Shown piece after piece: positions 32,545-41,543 of a DNA stretch of 64,000 nucleotides. The position numbers and the translations under genes are program-made. Position 1 is the first letter of the stretch; each line of letters starts with the position of its first letter. The notes below the pieces were generated by a model that had not been told where the DNA came from, searched no databases, and was given only the letters and a program-made list of their open reading frames with translations. The DNA is from Thermoplasmata archaeon (GTDB lineage: Archaea; Thermoplasmatota; Thermoplasmata; Methanomassiliicoccales; Methanomethylophilaceae): positions 1 to 64,000 of the forward strand of contig SUSU01000006.1 in NCBI GenBank assembly GCA_015063225.1, in the 5' to 3' direction.

Positions 32545-32958
32545 TCAGTAATGCTTTCTAGCTTCGTTGATCGCTTTGTAGCCTTCGGCGGTGTTCCCAA
32601 TTTCACACAGAAGTTTTCCCAGCTCCATCCATGCGTCCGCGTCCTCGGGGTCCTCCTCGAGGTGCTCGCGGAGGTGAGAGATCGCCCCTTTCTTATCCCC
32701 TTCGGAGGCCAATCTGCGGCTTGTGGAGATTCCTCCGGTCTCCTCGTCCCTGATTCTGAGGTACTCGGTGCGGGCCTTGTCCATCATCACGTCGAAGGAG
32801 TTCCTGGTGATCCACGGGTAGCGGGAGCGGACGAGTTCGTAGAAGGAATCGGCCTCTTTCGCGTCCACCTTCGCTAATGTCCCCTTGAAAAGACTGCGGG
32901 GCACATTGACCGAAAGGCTTCCGTGGTAGACGGTGAAATAACCCTCGGGGGCGGACAT
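32545..32958 (-). CDS. TPR-containing protein in the pyrDK operon
   Basis: This 137-aa protein has an N-terminal unknown domain ('YFTVYHGSLSVNVPRSLFKG') and a C-terminal tetratricopeptide region ('EEDPEDADAWMELGKLLCEI'). Its ATG is 3 nt after the pyrK stop, so it is co-transcribed with pyrK. A role in pyrimidine synthesis is only suggested by position. Confidence 0.7.
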   Translation of the reverse strand: MSAPEGYFTVYHGSLSVNVPRSLFKGTLAKVDAKEADSFYELVRSRYPWITRNSFDVMMDKARTEYLRIRDEETGGISTSRRLASEGDKKGAISHLREHLEEDPEDADAWMELGKLLCEIGNTAEGYKAINEARKHY

Positions 32959-32961
32959 GCG

Positions 32962-33723
32962 TCACTTCCTGATGACCACTCCGCACTCGTCCCTTCTGAC
33001 GGTGCCGAACTCGGGCATGAAGGCAATCTGCTCCCCGGTGAAGACGGGGCCGTCCTTGCACACGCGGAGGCCGTCGATGACGCAGCATCCGCAGACGCCG
33101 GCGCCGCATTTCATGTGCCTCTCGAGCGACAGCTGGCACTCCATCCCGAGCTCCTTGCATGCGAGGTACAGGAACTTGAGCATGATGGGCGGTCCGCAGG
33201 CGATGACGCAGTCGTACTTCTTCTTCTCGAGCTTCTGCCTCATGAGCTGTACGGCGTTGCCGTGGAAGCCCATGCTGCCATCGTCCGTGGAGATGGAGAC
33301 CTCGCAGGACTGTTTCGCCCTGTCGAGGAGGATGACATCCTTGTCGGTGCGCGCGCCGATGATGAGGTCGGAGCCGAACATCTCGGCGGCGGGCATGACC
33401 GATGCGGTCCCCACGCCTCCGGCGACGATGAGGTATCTCTTCCCGGATTCTAGGGTGTAACCATTGCCGTAGGGTCCGCGTACCTCGAGGATGTCCCCGG
33501 CCTTGAGCTCGTGGAACCTCTTCGTGGAGGGACCGATCGCCTTGACGGTGATCGACTTCATGCCTCCGGCGGTGGAGGAGAGGGACATGGGGATCTCCTC
33601 CGAACCCTCGCATCTCACCATCACGAACTGTCCGGGTTTGGCGTCGGCCTTCAGCGGGAAGGAGAAGGTCATGGTGTCGTAGTTCTCCCTCGTGACCGAG
33701 GCTATCCTCACGACCTCACTCAT
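32962..33723 (-). CDS. pyrK: Dihydroorotate dehydrogenase electron-transfer subunit
   Basis: This 253-aa FAD/[2Fe-2S] protein passes electrons from PyrD to NAD+ in class 1B enzymes. An N-terminal flavin-binding barrel ('KPGQFVMVRCEG', 'IPMSLSST') is followed by a nucleotide-binding domain ('LIVAGGVGTASVMPAAEMF', 'VIACGPPIMLKFL') and the C-terminal cluster motif 'CGAGVCGCCVIDGLRVCKDG' with four Cys. Overlaps pyrD by 8 bp. Confidence 0.95.
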   Translation of the reverse strand: MSEVVRIASVTRENYDTMTFSFPLKADAKPGQFVMVRCEGSEEIPMSLSSTAGGMKSITVKAIGPSTKRFHELKAGDILEVRGPYGNGYTLESGKRYLIVAGGVGTASVMPAAEMFGSDLIIGARTDKDVILLDRAKQSCEVSISTDDGSMGFHGNAVQLMRQKLEKKKYDCVIACGPPIMLKFLYLACKELGMECQLSLERHMKCGAGVCGCCVIDGLRVCKDGPVFTGEQIAFMPEFGTVRRDECGVVIRK

Positions 33724-34621
33724 GTGCGACCCCCCTCATGTCCTCGACGGAGGAGTAACCGTACTCGTCCATGAACTTGACGAGGTCCCCGTTTATCCTG
33801 CCGAAGACCTCGGGCCCCTGGTCGGCCACGGCGGAACCTATCTGATACGCGGAGGCCCCGGCCATGATGTACTGGGCGGCATCCCTCCATGTGGAGATGC
33901 CTCCGACCCCGACGATGGGGATGGATATCGAGTCGTAGAGGTCGTAGACCGCCCTGACCCCTACGGGTCTGACGGCAGGTCCGGAAAGCCCTCCGAACTT
34001 GTTGCTCAGGAATGGCTTCCCGAGTTCGGGGGTGATGACCATGGCCTTAAGCGTGTTGATGGCGACGACTGCGTCGCATCCTCCGTCCTCGGCGGCCTTC
34101 GCTATCTGCGTGAGGATGTGCGTGTTGGGTGTGAGTTTCGCCCACACGGGGATGGAGACCGCGGACGAGACCGCGGAGGAGATCTCCTTCACGATGACGG
34201 GGTCCGTGCCGAGCTCCATGCCGTATCCCTTGGCGTGGGGGCAGGAGAGGTTCATCTCTATCGCGCAGGCACCGTAATCCTCCATCTTGCCGGCGAGCAT
34301 GGCGAACTCCTCCGCGGATGCGCCGTAGATGGAACCGACGATCTTCCCCTTGGGGACGGCGACGTCCATCTCGGCCTTGAACTCCGCGATTCCGGGGTTG
34401 GGGAGTCCCATGGCGTTGACGAGTCCCCCCTCCACTTCGGTGAAGCACGGGTTCGCGTGTCCGGGGCGGGGCTCCGAACCGACGGATTTGGTGACGACTG
34501 CGCCGGCGCCTGCTTCGAGCATGCGGATCATCGAGGGCCCGGTCTCGTCCATGATTCCGGAGGCGACCATCCCGGGCCTTTCGAGGGAGAGCCTTCCCAC
34601 TTTGGTCGATAGCGATGACAT
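33716..34621 (-). CDS. pyrD: Dihydroorotate dehydrogenase, class 1B catalytic subunit
   Basis: This 301-aa FMN enzyme oxidises dihydroorotate to orotate. The catalytic Cys is in 'EMNLSCPHAKGYGMELG', as in class 1B; 'PVWAKLTPNTH', 'AVVAINTLKAM' and 'IVGVGGISTWRDAAQYIMAG' bind FMN and substrate. The C-terminal end overlaps pyrK. CTATATAC about 35 nt upstream of the ATG is the likely TATA box, shared back-to-back with the cysteine desulfurase promoter. Confidence 0.96.
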   Translation of the reverse strand: MSSLSTKVGRLSLERPGMVASGIMDETGPSMIRMLEAGAGAVVTKSVGSEPRPGHANPCFTEVEGGLVNAMGLPNPGIAEFKAEMDVAVPKGKIVGSIYGASAEEFAMLAGKMEDYGACAIEMNLSCPHAKGYGMELGTDPVIVKEISSAVSSAVSIPVWAKLTPNTHILTQIAKAAEDGGCDAVVAINTLKAMVITPELGKPFLSNKFGGLSGPAVRPVGVRAVYDLYDSISIPIVGVGGISTWRDAAQYIMAGASAYQIGSAVADQGPEVFGRINGDLVKFMDEYGYSSVEDMRGVAHE

Positions 34622-34707
34622 GATGGTTCCCCATCGCGCCGCTTGTATATAGGTGCGTACGGGCGGGCGCGGGTATGCCTTTTATAAAACCCGCGGTATG
34701 GAGCATC

Positions 34708-35916
34708 ATGGACATGGAATCGCTGCGGAAGGATTTCCCCACGATGGCGACCGACAAGGGCGTCTATCTCGACAGCTCCTGTCAGTCCCTCCGCCCGCAG
34801 CAGGTCATCGACGCGGTGACGGAGTACTATACGAAGTATCCCGCCTGCGGCGGCCGCAGCGTCCACCACATGTCGAACGAGGTCTCCGTCCGCGTCGACG
34901 AGACCCGCGAGGCCTTCTGCCGTTTCCTCGGCGGGGAGGATCCCTCCCATTTCGTGTTCACCCGCAACACCACCGAGGCACTCAACGCCGTGGCGTTCGG
35001 ACTGGGCCTGAAGAAGGGCGACGCCGTCGTCACGACGGACGTGGAACACAACTCGAATTACGTACCCTGGCTCCGTCTCCGCGACACCGTAGGTTCGACA
35101 CTCAGGCACACCCCCTCCGGAGAGGACGGGGTGTTCGACATCGAGGCCTTCAAACAGACCATGGGCAGGGACGTGAAGGTCGTCTCCGTCGGTCAGGTGA
35201 GCAACGTCACAGGCTGCGAGGTCCCCGTCAAGGAGGTCGTCGAGATCGCCCACGATTACGGTTCCGTCGTGATCGTCGACGGTTCGCAGGCCGCCCCCCA
35301 CCTGTCGGTGGACCTGTGCGACATGGGTGCCGATTTCTACGCTCTCTCCGTGCACAAGATGCTCGGCCCGTCGGGTATGGGCGTGCTCTACGGCAGGCCC
35401 GGCATGCTCGAGGAACTCTCCCTCCCGAACTACGGAGGGGGCACCGTCGGTCTCGTGACCTACGATTCCTTCACAGTCGCCCCCGTCCCCGACCGTTTCG
35501 AGGCCGGTCTCCAGGATTATGCCGGCATAATCGGCTCCAAGGCGGCCGTCGAGTATCTCGAGAGGGTGGGGATGGACAACATTCGCCGCCGCGATTCGGA
35601 ACTCCTGGAGTACATGATGTCCTCGGTCGAGGATGTCAAGGGACTCTCCGTCGTCGGCCCTTCCGACCCCTCGTTACGCCGTTCGGTCTTCTCCTTCAAC
35701 ATCGAGGGCCTCGGAGCCCACGACGTCGCCATGATGCTCGACAGCATGGACGGCATCATGATCCGTTCGGGCATGCACTGTGCCCACTCCTACTTCGATT
35801 CCCGCGGGATCCACGGGAGCGCCCGCGCCTCGGTGTACCTGTACAACAACCGTCAGGACATCGACAGGTTCGCAGCGGCTGTGAAGAAGGTCGCCGAGAC
35901 GTTCGGCGGGCTCTGA
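34708..35916 (+). CDS. SufS/CsdA-type cysteine desulfurase family protein
   Basis: This 402-aa class V aminotransferase has the PLP lysine in 'YALSVHKMLGPSGMGVLYG', His near 'TTDVEHNSNYVPW', Asp/Gln in 'VIVDGSQAAPHLSVD', and the catalytic Cys loop 'IRSGMHCAHSYFD'. It releases sulfur (or selenium) from cysteine for Fe-S cluster or cofactor assembly. ATG 34708 lies 27 nt after TTTATA (leaderless). No sufBC genes adjoin. Confidence 0.93.
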   Translation: MDMESLRKDFPTMATDKGVYLDSSCQSLRPQQVIDAVTEYYTKYPACGGRSVHHMSNEVSVRVDETREAFCRFLGGEDPSHFVFTRNTTEALNAVAFGLGLKKGDAVVTTDVEHNSNYVPWLRLRDTVGSTLRHTPSGEDGVFDIEAFKQTMGRDVKVVSVGQVSNVTGCEVPVKEVVEIAHDYGSVVIVDGSQAAPHLSVDLCDMGADFYALSVHKMLGPSGMGVLYGRPGMLEELSLPNYGGGTVGLVTYDSFTVAPVPDRFEAGLQDYAGIIGSKAAVEYLERVGMDNIRRRDSELLEYMMSSVEDVKGLSVVGPSDPSLRRSVFSFNIEGLGAHDVAMMLDSMDGIMIRSGMHCAHSYFDSRGIHGSARASVYLYNNRQDIDRFAAAVKKVAETFGGL

Positions 35917-36268
35917 CCTTCCCGTCCTCTAAGAACAGGGTGGTCGTCTCCCCGAAGGTTATCGTTATCCCCTCGGTCACTGAACCCGTGGCCGCCGTGT
36001 ATTCGCGGCCGTCCGCATGGAGGATGACCGTGTGCCCGTCCGCGGTGATGTACGATGACGGCGACGGCAGGATCTCCGTGCCCCTCACGGTCAGCTCGTC
36101 GAGTCCCGATTCCCTGTACATGTCGATGATCGATGCCGCGGAATGTGCGATGACCTCCTTCGCGTCGTTCTCGTCCGATTCGAGCAGGTCTCCGAAGGGG
36201 AGCGCGACGGTGCCGATGAGCACGGCACCACATACGAGCAGGGTCACCCTCGAGGTCAGGAACTCCAT
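35756..36268 (-). CDS. Pilin-like membrane protein, third gene of operon
   Basis: This 170-aa protein begins with a hydrophobic helix ('VTLLVCGAVLIGTVALPFG') and a small beta domain ('YITADGHTVILHADGREY'). Its ATG overlaps the stop of the gene before it (TGATG). The last ~50 residues are Arg/Cys-rich and run antisense over the end of the cysteine desulfurase gene; they may be a frameshift extension of a protein that once ended near 'FLEDGKV'. A type IV pseudopilin-like component is likely from context. Confidence 0.55.
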   Translation of the reverse strand: MEFLTSRVTLLVCGAVLIGTVALPFGDLLESDENDAKEVIAHSAASIIDMYRESGLDELTVRGTEILPSPSSYITADGHTVILHADGREYTAATGSVTEGITITFGETTTLFLEDGKVRARRTSRRPSSQPLRTCRCPDGCCTGTPRRGRSRGSRGNRSRSGHSACPNGS

Positions 36269-36699
36269 CAAGCGTATCCCGTCCTGATGCCGTAATTCCC
36301 CTCTTCATCGGATGTGCATTCCATAGTTAATACACATGAGCCAGTTGCCGTGAAAACCTCACCGAGGAACCTCACGTCGGGAGTCTCCATGAAATGTTTC
36401 TCCCTGACGGAATCTCCCTTCATTATAGAGTACGACCAGGCATCCGCACCGGTTCCTCCGAAGGTTAACGAATAACCCTGTTGCATGTGCAGTTCGACCG
36501 TCCCAGTGCTTCCTTTCCCCGCGAACCAGAGTTCCTCCGCGAGGGATTCAGCCTTATCCGCCTCGTTGCGCATCTCAGCCATGTCGGAATCGTCCCTGAA
36601 AGATTCCGCCGCGTTCACCAGGGAGGGGGCGAAGAGGGCGATTATCAGGAAAGCGATGGCTATCCTCAGCGGCAGCCCCAGGACCCCCCTCCCGTCCAT
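36268..36699 (-). CDS. Pilin-like membrane protein, second gene of operon
   Basis: This 143-aa protein starts at ATG 36699, overlapping the previous stop (TGATG). The N-terminus 'MDGRGVLGLPLRIAIAFLII' has the short basic leader, Gly and long hydrophobic stretch of archaeal class III (prepilin-peptidase) signal peptides. A charged helix ('MRNEADKAESLAEELWFAG') and a beta domain follow. Probable pseudopilin. Confidence 0.65.
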   Translation of the reverse strand: MDGRGVLGLPLRIAIAFLIIALFAPSLVNAAESFRDDSDMAEMRNEADKAESLAEELWFAGKGSTGTVELHMQQGYSLTFGGTGADAWSYSIMKGDSVREKHFMETPDVRFLGEVFTATGSCVLTMECTSDEEGNYGIRTGYA

Positions 36700-37172
36700 C
36701 AGCCCTTCACCACCGGGATCTTCAGTTCGGTGTCCCCGATGTCGGAGGATATGTTGGCCGTTATGTACCCGATTTCCGCAGGGACCGTCTTCACGGTCAG
36801 TCCTTTGAAGGTTATGTCCCCGTTCGAGTCGGTCTGTCCGTAGGTGGATGACCCTGTTATCCCCAATCCGGTGAGTTTCACTACGGCGTTCTCGATACCG
36901 TCCCCCTTGCCGTTGACCACGTGTACCGTCATGTCGAAGCTGGTGTCCGCGCATGTGCTGTCGCCGTTGACGGTGTACATGGAATCCTTCACGGACACCA
37001 TCGTCACGTCGCTGCTGATGTCTCCGTACGTCTCCGGTTCCTGCCCCTGCAGGTCGTTCATCCACCCTATCAGAATCCCCACTCCTATCGTCGCTACGAC
37101 GATGATGATGAGGAGTTCCATCGGGAGGCCTTCGATGCCTCCCCTCCTGTTGTTGCGTAATGCGTGAGTCAT
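36699..37172 (-). CDS. Pilin-like protein with Ig-type domain, first gene of operon
   Basis: This 157-aa protein starts at ATG 37172 ('MTHALRNNRRGGIEGLPMEL'), with a class III-type leader (RRGG before the hydrophobic helix 'LLIIIVVATIGVGILIGW'). The mature part looks like a bacterial Ig-like (Big_1) domain ('VVNGKGDGIENAVVKLTG', 'TDSNGDITFKGLTVKT'). It opens a three-gene operon joined by TGATG overlaps. It probably forms part of a surface filament or secretion pseudopilus; no assembly ATPase is nearby. Confidence 0.7.
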   Translation of the reverse strand: MTHALRNNRRGGIEGLPMELLIIIVVATIGVGILIGWMNDLQGQEPETYGDISSDVTMVSVKDSMYTVNGDSTCADTSFDMTVHVVNGKGDGIENAVVKLTGLGITGSSTYGQTDSNGDITFKGLTVKTVPAEIGYITANISSDIGDTELKIPVVKG

Positions 37173-37380
37173 GAGACCACGCGGAGGTTTCGCCCGGGAG
37201 CTTATTAAACCCTCATATTGCAATCCGTGAGTACGCAACAAAAACAGCCGTCAAATCAATAGTAATCGGGATGTTGGCTCTATTATCCAGATGGCCAGTT
37301 TCTGACGGATGTCCGATTGTGTACATCAGTCTTTAAGTAATCACAAGCGCATTACTATCCGCAAACACGGGTGTGTTTCT

Positions 37381-40300
37381 ATGAACAAAAAATTGATTAT
37401 CGCTTTTGCCGTGGTCATGGCCTTCGCAATGGCCGTCCCCATTGCCGTTTTCGACGACGGGGACGTCTCCACAGCCGATTCTGACCCCGACCCGGAACCC
37501 GATTTCATGGAAATTCTCATGCAGATTGGTTCCATGTTCATGACTGAGGAGGCGTTGCCCGCCGAGACTCAGGAAGTTCACGCGGATATCATCGTCGGAG
37601 CCGGCGAGATGTTCGTCCTGGACAAGAACTACGTTTTCGATGAGGGTAAGAAGATTGTCATCCAGGAGGATGCTTATCTCATCGTCTACCCCATGCAGTC
37701 CTTCGGATTCTCCAGCACAACTGGATTCGCCGCAATCTCTGTGGAGGAGGATGCTGCCCTCGTCATCGTCAGCGAGCTGCCCGATGCCGTCACCGATATC
37801 GATGACGTCGCCATCTACGAGTCGGTCGCCGAGGACGACGACGTCGTCTACTTCAGCGGTTCCCTGTCCTACGAGCTTTCCAAGACCGGCAGCCTTATCT
37901 CCATGATGCAGGGCAACCCCTTCATCGTCAACTTCGGATTCGAGATCTCCAAGGGTTTCACCGTCAAGGACGACCTCGAGAACCCCTTCTCCGTCATCAC
38001 CTTCAACGACGATTCCTACCTCGACATCGGCGTCGAGATCAAACTCTCCGCCGACGAGGGCTCGGACAATGTCGCTGGGAACGCCACTCTTGACATCGAC
38101 TTCGCTATGGACGCCACCGTCCAGCAGTACCCCGAGAAGGACAAGGTCTACACCCTCAACATCGGTGCCGATGCTGACCTCTCCGTCGAAGCCTACAGCG
38201 ACAACGTCATTGACCTCATGGCCGAATCCGGTTCCCTCGAGGTATCCGTTGACGGAGATCTTTCCGTCGACATCGAGGCCATCGATGCCGAGGGCAACTC
38301 CGTTCCCCTTGGAATTGACGCCGACATCGGAATTGACGCCGAAGTGACCGACCTCTACGTCCTCTTCGACGAAATCGCCACCAATGACGAAGCCTATCAG
38401 GTGGACCTCTCCGGAGACGTCTCCTTCGATTTCGACCTCGGCGACTTCTCGGACATCACCCTCGGAGAGGCCGTCGCTACGGTGAAGGGCTTCGACCTCG
38501 GCGGCAGCATCTCCTTCGACGACCTCTCTGCGATTGTCGAGGCCCACGCCGGATTCGACAGGATCTACGCTTCTCCCGACCCGACGGATCCCGAATACGA
38601 CGGCACCTATTTCGAGTTCTCCGATGTCGAGGTCTCCGTCGCGTACGGATTCGACTTCATCCCCGAGGACTTCGACTTCGAGATGCCGCTCACCGGCGAA
38701 CCTAGCCCCGCCGACATCTTCGAGATGCTTGCGGCACAGTACCTCTCCGGTGCAAAGGACATCAAGGCTGAGGATTGGAACGCCGACAAGTACGCCGGAG
38801 ATTTCTTCCTCGACATGATCGATGATGAAGCCACCCCTCTCTCCTCGATGGGTATCAAGTCCACCCTCATCTCCGTCTCCGCCAGTGTCGGAGAGATTGA
38901 CGTGAACCTCGTCGGGGACATGGTCATGGAAGGTTCCGACCTCTCGATCAATGCATCCGTCGACAGGGAGGACGGCCTCATTCTCGTCTACGAGACCGGC
39001 TACCTCTTCATGACCCCCTACAGCGGTGGTGAAGATGTCTCCGGTATCTATCTCGCCGAGGACCTGTACTTCTCCGTCGTCAACGCCGAGGCCCAGGACT
39101 CCTTCCTGACCGCCAACGCCTCCGGAAGCGTTGAGGCATTCATCTATGGTGATGATTACGTCATCGCCGACATCTTCATTGACGGCTTCGGAGCCGACCT
39201 GACCTTCAAGGACAAGCTCACCCCCATCTTCGACTACGTCGGCTACGACGAGTTCTACGTCGAGTACGTCGGAATGGTCATCGAGAGCACCTCCAGCGAC
39301 TTCGATGCCGAAACCCACACCTTCACCGTCGGGGACATCGAGGTATCCGGCACCTACGCCGCTCCCGGCTCCTTCCTCGCATCCACCGACGGAGAGATCG
39401 GTGACATCACCGTCGTTCTCGATCTCTACAACAATGTGAAGCCCAAGCCCATCATCTACGACTTCGACCTCGAACTGACCGATGTCTTCGGCAACGTCAT
39501 GTTCATGAAGCAGTCCTACGATTCCGAGACCAAGACGCTCACCAGGGACTTCGGTTCCGACGGAATCTTCTGGCCGGAGGTTGCCATGGATTCCCCCGTC
39601 GTCATGATGCTCGGCTTGAGCGCGCCCACCGACGTGAACTCCATCGTCTACAACTACTCCGGTCAGCTGGTCTTCGAGATATTCGACTTCACGCCCGTCT
39701 CAGGAACCCCCTCCGAGACGAAGAACGGTACAGTCGGCGTCTCCGCCACCGCTGTCGATGGCAGATACATCGGCCCCGGAGAGCTTTCCTTCGACTCTAC
39801 AACCGTCGATGTCGACTTCATTGGATGCTTCCTCCTGGCCACCAAGACCGCCGAAGGCATGACCTACAAGGCCGTCGCCCTGCCCGGTTACACCCTCGAG
39901 GGCACCCCCGAGATGGCCAACATCACCCTGACCAAGGCCACCGACGGGACCTTCGACGTCACCATCACCGATCTCGAAGAGACCGTGAAGCTCTACGCCG
40001 TCGCCGAGACCTACAACATCTACATCGACGACAAGCTCATCATGGACAACGCCCACATCGCCGAGATGGTCAACTATCCCGTCGCCTCGGACGTCATCAT
40101 GCTCATCAACGAGAACGGCGGCATCATCGGAGACGTTTACGACAGCCAGTGGCATTACGTCCGCCACATCGGTACCGACGACCTCAGGCTGACCACCGTC
40201 ACCGCCACCCCCATCACCGACGTCAAGGCCGGTGAGAACAGCGTCACCTCCGAGTCCGTCTCCTTCACGATGCCCGACCTCGGTGCGCAGAAGCCCATCT

Positions 40301-40731
40301 TCGTCTTCGAGAACGCCGGCCGCGTCGCCTTCACCGGCTCCGCCAGTGTGGGCACCCCCGTCTCCGTGACCTTCCAGGCCACCAAGTACGACGGCCACAA
40401 CGGATTCCTCGTCAAGGTCCTCAACAGCGGTGAGGCCCTCGCTTCCGAGATCTACGTCCCCGTCAAGAACGCCGACTCCGTCCTCAAGCACGTCGACCAG
40501 TACGGAAGGGTCATCACCCTCCCCTCCACCCCGGTCACGATCGGTGAGCAGACGTACCTCAAGGTTGCCATGAGCGACTACTCCATCGTCTACGCCGAGG
40601 ATTTCGAACCCCACATCGAGCCCTCCAGCCACAAGGACAGCAACATCGTGATCTACGCGGCCATCGCCGCCGCCATCATCGCCGTTGCCGCCATCGGAGC
40701 CTTCGTGGTCCTCAGGGGCAAGAGCGCCTGA
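37381..40731 (+). CDS. Giant acidic surface protein with C-terminal anchor
   Basis: This 1,116-aa protein starts at ATG 37381 ('MNKKLIIAFAVVMAFAMAVP', signal peptide). It is very rich in Asp and Glu and in short beta strands ('DGDLSVDIEAIDAEGNSVPL'), with no recognised enzyme domain. Two thirds along, modules resemble InlB or MBG-type sequences ('VALPGYTLEGTPEMANITLT'). One C-terminal helix ('IVIYAAIAAAIIAVAAIGAF') and a basic end anchor it. It may be an S-layer-associated or adhesin protein. The acid bias suggests cation binding; this is inference. Confidence 0.8.
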   Translation: MNKKLIIAFAVVMAFAMAVPIAVFDDGDVSTADSDPDPEPDFMEILMQIGSMFMTEEALPAETQEVHADIIVGAGEMFVLDKNYVFDEGKKIVIQEDAYLIVYPMQSFGFSSTTGFAAISVEEDAALVIVSELPDAVTDIDDVAIYESVAEDDDVVYFSGSLSYELSKTGSLISMMQGNPFIVNFGFEISKGFTVKDDLENPFSVITFNDDSYLDIGVEIKLSADEGSDNVAGNATLDIDFAMDATVQQYPEKDKVYTLNIGADADLSVEAYSDNVIDLMAESGSLEVSVDGDLSVDIEAIDAEGNSVPLGIDADIGIDAEVTDLYVLFDEIATNDEAYQVDLSGDVSFDFDLGDFSDITLGEAVATVKGFDLGGSISFDDLSAIVEAHAGFDRIYASPDPTDPEYDGTYFEFSDVEVSVAYGFDFIPEDFDFEMPLTGEPSPADIFEMLAAQYLSGAKDIKAEDWNADKYAGDFFLDMIDDEATPLSSMGIKSTLISVSASVGEIDVNLVGDMVMEGSDLSINASVDREDGLILVYETGYLFMTPYSGGEDVSGIYLAEDLYFSVVNAEAQDSFLTANASGSVEAFIYGDDYVIADIFIDGFGADLTFKDKLTPIFDYVGYDEFYVEYVGMVIESTSSDFDAETHTFTVGDIEVSGTYAAPGSFLASTDGEIGDITVVLDLYNNVKPKPIIYDFDLELTDVFGNVMFMKQSYDSETKTLTRDFGSDGIFWPEVAMDSPVVMMLGLSAPTDVNSIVYNYSGQLVFEIFDFTPVSGTPSETKNGTVGVSATAVDGRYIGPGELSFDSTTVDVDFIGCFLLATKTAEGMTYKAVALPGYTLEGTPEMANITLTKATDGTFDVTITDLEETVKLYAVAETYNIYIDDKLIMDNAHIAEMVNYPVASDVIMLINENGGIIGDVYDSQWHYVRHIGTDDLRLTTVTATPITDVKAGENSVTSESVSFTMPDLGAQKPIFVFENAGRVAFTGSASVGTPVSVTFQATKYDGHNGFLVKVLNSGEALASEIYVPVKNADSVLKHVDQYGRVITLPSTPVTIGEQTYLKVAMSDYSIVYAEDFEPHIEPSSHKDSNIVIYAAIAAAIIAVAAIGAFVVLRGKSA

Positions 40732-40741
40732 AACCTTTCAC

Positions 40742-40803
40742 GGGTCCGGTCCCCGGACCCTCAAATACCTTACCCTCTCCCTTCGGGAGGGGGATTTTTT
40801 TTT
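40742..40803 (+). terminator. Double hairpin terminator after the giant surface gene
   Basis: GGGTCCGG-TC-CCCGGACCC is followed by CCCTCTCCC-TTC-GGGAGGGGG and a run of nine T residues. Confidence 0.85.
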
Positions 40804-40817
40804 GTAAAATCATTCAT

Positions 40818-41357
40818 TCAACGGAGTTCGCAGCTCTTGAGGATCGTGTGCTTCGCTCCCTCGGGGGAGAGCTCGCTGCCCATGACCATGACGTCGTGCG
40901 CGATGAAAGTGGCGAACTCCGTGGTGCGGTACTTCCCTATCAGGACGGAGAGGTCGGCGGGCCCCTGAATCCTGCCTACGGTGATGTGGGGTTTGAAGGG
41001 TTTCTCATCGAAGGGTATGCCGTTGGTGGACAGCCTCCTCCTGATCTCCGATGCCAGGGATTCCAGGGGGATGCCGGTCTCCAGTCCCACATAGAGTATG
41101 CGGGGACGTTTGGGGTTCGGGAAGCATCCCACGCCCTTGAGGGTTATCCTCCCGGGTTTGATGCCCTTCACGGAGGCGGAGACAATCTCCCCAACCTCCT
41201 CCACCCTCTCCTCGGGGATCTCCCCGATGAAACAGAGCGTGATATGGAGCTGGAACTTGGGGGATGTCCTCACACCGCGTTTTCCCGAAAGGTCGCGGTA
41301 GAGCGGTTCCAGACCGGACGCATTGCCCACAGGGATGGATACGAACACCCTCGTCAT
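40818..41357 (-). CDS. thpR: RNA 2',3'-cyclic phosphodiesterase (LigT/ThpR family)
   Basis: This 179-aa 2H phosphoesterase has both catalytic motifs H-x-T: 'FQLHITLCFIGEIPE' and 'FKPHITVGRIQGP'. The family opens 2',3'-cyclic phosphates at RNA ends (originally named 2'-5' RNA ligase) and in archaea may act on tRNA splicing intermediates. Length is normal. Confidence 0.92.
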   Translation of the reverse strand: MTRVFVSIPVGNASGLEPLYRDLSGKRGVRTSPKFQLHITLCFIGEIPEERVEEVGEIVSASVKGIKPGRITLKGVGCFPNPKRPRILYVGLETGIPLESLASEIRRRLSTNGIPFDEKPFKPHITVGRIQGPADLSVLIGKYRTTEFATFIAHDVMVMGSELSPEGAKHTILKSCELR

Positions 41358-41408
41358 ATGGACCGACAGGGTGTTCTCTTTTTATAAGAGCCTATTGATA
41401 CCTTGACT

Positions 41409-41522
41409 ATGTTACCGTGGTCCGACAACTCGACCCAGGGCAAAGTCGTGAAACAGCTCCCGCTCATCACCTTCGGCATAGTCATTATCGCCGCCATCGC
41501 CCTGTTCTATCTCTGGGCGTGA
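41409..41522 (+). CDS. 37-aa single-pass membrane peptide
   Basis: This short gene is absent from the ORF track. ATG 41409 lies about 28 nt after TTTTTATAAG (leaderless). The product has a polar N-terminus ('MLPWSDNSTQGKVVKQLP') and one helix ('LITFGIVIIAAIALFYLW'), ending W-A. It is divergent from thpR. The promoter spacing matches other genes in the window, so it is probably real. Function unknown. Confidence 0.6.
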   Translation: MLPWSDNSTQGKVVKQLPLITFGIVIIAAIALFYLWA

Positions 41523-41543
41523 TTCCAGATCAAACTTCTCCCC

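Noticed and set aside
37333-39318. 661-aa minus-strand ORF
   Set aside because: Shadow of the acidic surface protein gene; composition is Gly/Val/Asp-biased with no domain.
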